DNA from: Hymenobacter latericoloratus
GTDB lineage: Bacteria; Bacteroidota; Bacteroidia; Cytophagales; Hymenobacteraceae
Length of the DNA: 64,000 nt
Reading direction: 5' to 3'
Assembly: GCF_014199535.1 (NCBI RefSeq)
Contig: NZ_JACHNV010000003.1
Location: forward strand, 497,289 to 561,288
The notes under the pieces are model-generated. The model was not told where the DNA came from. It searched no databases and saw only the letters and a program-made list of their open reading frames with translations. Made by a program: the position numbers and the translations under genes. Of this stretch, positions 62,841 to 64,000 are shown piece by piece; position 1 is the stretch's first letter, and every line of letters begins with the position of its first letter.

Positions 62841-62860
62841 GGTAGCGTATAGGGTAGCGT
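62841..62860. promoter_or_regulatory. Candidate integrase arm-type sites, right end
   Basis: GGTAGCGT is repeated at 62841-62848 and 62853-62860, 12 bp apart, just upstream of int. The pair at 19788-19807 has the same spacing and orientation. Confidence 0.45.
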
Positions 62861-62916
62861 GGTTCACGCCCCGAAGTGGAAGATTCGCGCCCAGGAGTAC
62901 CGATGCCCCCAAACGC

Positions 62917-62964
62917 AAAAAACCCGGAAACCGGCTTTCGCAGCGCGAGAAGCAAGTTTCCGGG
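62917..62964 (-). terminator. Element-borne terminator for tRNA-Thr
   Basis: On the minus strand CCCGGAAAC and GTTTCCGGG form a 9-bp stem with a long loop, followed by six T residues. It begins about 20 bp beyond the tRNA 3' end, inside the element, and so can end the tRNA transcript in place of the displaced native terminator. Confidence 0.75.
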
Positions 62965-62985
62965 CATTCCGGTATGGTAAAGATG

Positions 62986-63058
<73 letters not shown>

Positions 63059-63070
63059 GTTAAGGTGGGA

Positions 63071-63102
63071 CAAAAGTAGTAGTTGAACGGAAAGGAGCAA
63101 AA
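63071..63102 (-). promoter_or_regulatory. Promoter of tRNA-Thr
   Basis: The minus strand has TTTTG (63102-63098), a 19-bp spacer and TACTTTTG (63078-63071). Both elements and their spacing fit the Bacteroidota -33/-7 promoter, and the -7 box ends about 12 bp before the tRNA 5' end. Confidence 0.75.
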
Positions 63103-63157
63103 GGTTTAGCTAGAAATTCTACGCGAATGGAAGTAAGTGCCTGAGCTGCCGAAAAAT

Positions 63158-63192
63158 AAAAAACGCCTTCGGCACAAGACCAAAGGCGTTTT
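63158..63192 (-). terminator. Intrinsic terminator of the DUF349 gene
   Basis: On the minus strand AAAACGCCTT and AAGGCGTTTTTT pair around a ~13-nt loop, about 27 bp after the DUF349 stop codon. Confidence 0.85.
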
Positions 63193-63218
63193 CTGCGGTG
63201 GTAGCGCCAAGCAGGGGG

Positions 63219-64000
63219 TTAGCTTCGGATAAGGCGCAGCTGTTTTTTCAAGCCATCTATTTGCGCCTGCGCTTCAGTGATGCGGCCCTGATACTCTTCG
63301 CGCAGCTGATTAGCATTTTTAGAGCGGGCAAAAAACTCCAGGTTGGTCTTCAGAGTGGAAATATCGTTTTCCAGCTCGTTGATTTCCCGCCGCAGGGCCT
63401 GTTCTTTCTTATACAAGTGCTGCTGGGCGTCGGGGCCCGCTTTGAGGCGCTCTACCTGCAGAGCCAGCAGCAGATCCTGCCGCTCAGAGGCTGGCAGGCC
63501 CGGCACCTTGTCCAGGTATTTTGCCATCAGGCTCTGGAATTTTTCCTCGGCGCGGTCGGCGTGGCGGGCGGCTCCATCAAAAGCACGCCACGCCTGCACT
63601 AGCTCCTGAAAGCCCTCCACGGTGCCGGGCTGGTCGGGGGAGAGGGCCGCAACTACCTCGGCTATCTGACTCAGGTGCTGGGCCTGCTCCTGACCAAGCT
63701 GCTGGGCTTGGTGCTCCCGCTGGCGGCTTTCCTCTTTCTTGCGGTCGAAGAACGCGTCGCAGGCCGTGCGGAAGCGGTTCCACACTTTGTCGGACTGCTT
63801 TTCCGGAACCCGCCCAATGAGTTTCCACTCCTTCTGCAGCCGGATAACGGTTTCCCGGGTTTCTTCCCAGTTCGGATTCTGCAGGGCGGCCTCGGCCTGT
63901 TCGCACAGGTCCAGCTTACGCTTCAGGTTAGCGTTTTTTTCCTCGTCGAGGGCCTTGAAAAATTGATTCTTACGCTGAAAGAATCCTTTGTACGCCCCCC
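63219..64000 (-). CDS. DUF349 domain protein, N-terminus beyond window
   Basis: An open frame of at least 259 residues runs in from the window edge. It contains YKGFFQRKNQFFKALDEEKNANLKRKLDLCEQAE and WKLIGRVPEKQSDKVWNRFRTACDAFFDRKK, the DUF349 repeat pattern (W...G..P...-..LW.RF). A coiled coil forms the C-terminal part (ALRREINELENDISTLKTNLEFF). The role of the family is not established. It is ordinary chromosome to the right of the element. Confidence 0.88.
   Translation of the reverse strand, partial: GAYKGFFQRKNQFFKALDEEKNANLKRKLDLCEQAEAALQNPNWEETRETVIRLQKEWKLIGRVPEKQSDKVWNRFRTACDAFFDRKKEESRQREHQAQQLGQEQAQHLSQIAEVVAALSPDQPGTVEGFQELVQAWRAFDGAARHADRAEEKFQSLMAKYLDKVPGLPASERQDLLLALQVERLKAGPDAQQHLYKKEQALRREINELENDISTLKTNLEFFARSKNANQLREEYQGRITEAQAQIDGLKKQLRLIRS

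Overview
The window looks like a chromosome segment of a high-GC Bacteroidota, most likely Hymenobacter or a close relative. The evidence is promoter elements of the TAnnTTTG type, type IX secretion sorting domains, a TssD-type type VI domain, Bacteroidota-specific families (DUF2911, DUF4259, 4-fold beta flower), weak Shine-Dalgarno sites and GC-rich codon use. The genus is inferred.

Positions 1-19687 are ordinary chromosome. They hold an FAD dehydrogenase (cut by the window edge), an acyl-CoA thioesterase behind a cobalamin riboswitch, an MHS-family transporter, lipoproteins, a TPR protein, tryptophan 2,3-dioxygenase, L-serine dehydratase, a TolC/HlyD efflux pair, gpsA with three small genes, a Fur-family regulator, a TPR sensor kinase with degenerate ATPase motifs, and a secreted DNA/RNA endonuclease.

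Positions 19688-63002 appear to be one 43.3-kb integrated element. It is bounded by a 19-bp direct repeat that is the 3' end of an intact tRNA-Thr(TGT) gene at 62986-63058. A tyrosine integrase lies next to the tRNA end. The left end has an S24 (CI/LexA-like) repressor facing a phage-style early cassette: small DNA-binding proteins, a cytosine-methyltransferase-like protein, a PAPS-reductase-like protein and a replication-initiator-like protein. The centre carries a complete type I-B CRISPR-Cas system: an array of about 89 repeats at 25415-32025, its leader, and cas4, cas2, cas1, cas6, cas3, cas5, cas7, cas8b and a WYL regulator. After that come umuDC, a PLD-nuclease gene with a frameshifted OLD-type ATPase/TOPRIM gene, a TssD-PoNe toxin with its PoNi immunity gene, and a large T9SS-secreted surface protein. 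The right end has a lysis-like module (M15 endolysin, coiled-coil membrane protein, holin-like protein), a SLOG protein, a RecE-like nuclease cassette, three possible structural proteins, a thermonuclease and the integrase. I recognise no terminase, portal, tail or conjugation gene, so it may be a satellite-like or unusual prophage element.

The parts fit together as follows. Inverted repeats built on TACATCAAAA occur in at least three divergent or promoter regions of the element and suggest a shared regulon, perhaps of the S24 repressor. The array records repeated encounters with related phages: two spacers differ only at six synonymous third-codon positions, another pair differs at one seed base, and a block of four spacers is duplicated exactly. 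Insertion separated tRNA-Thr from its native terminator, and the element supplies another one just inside its end. Right of the tRNA the chromosome resumes with a DUF349 gene.
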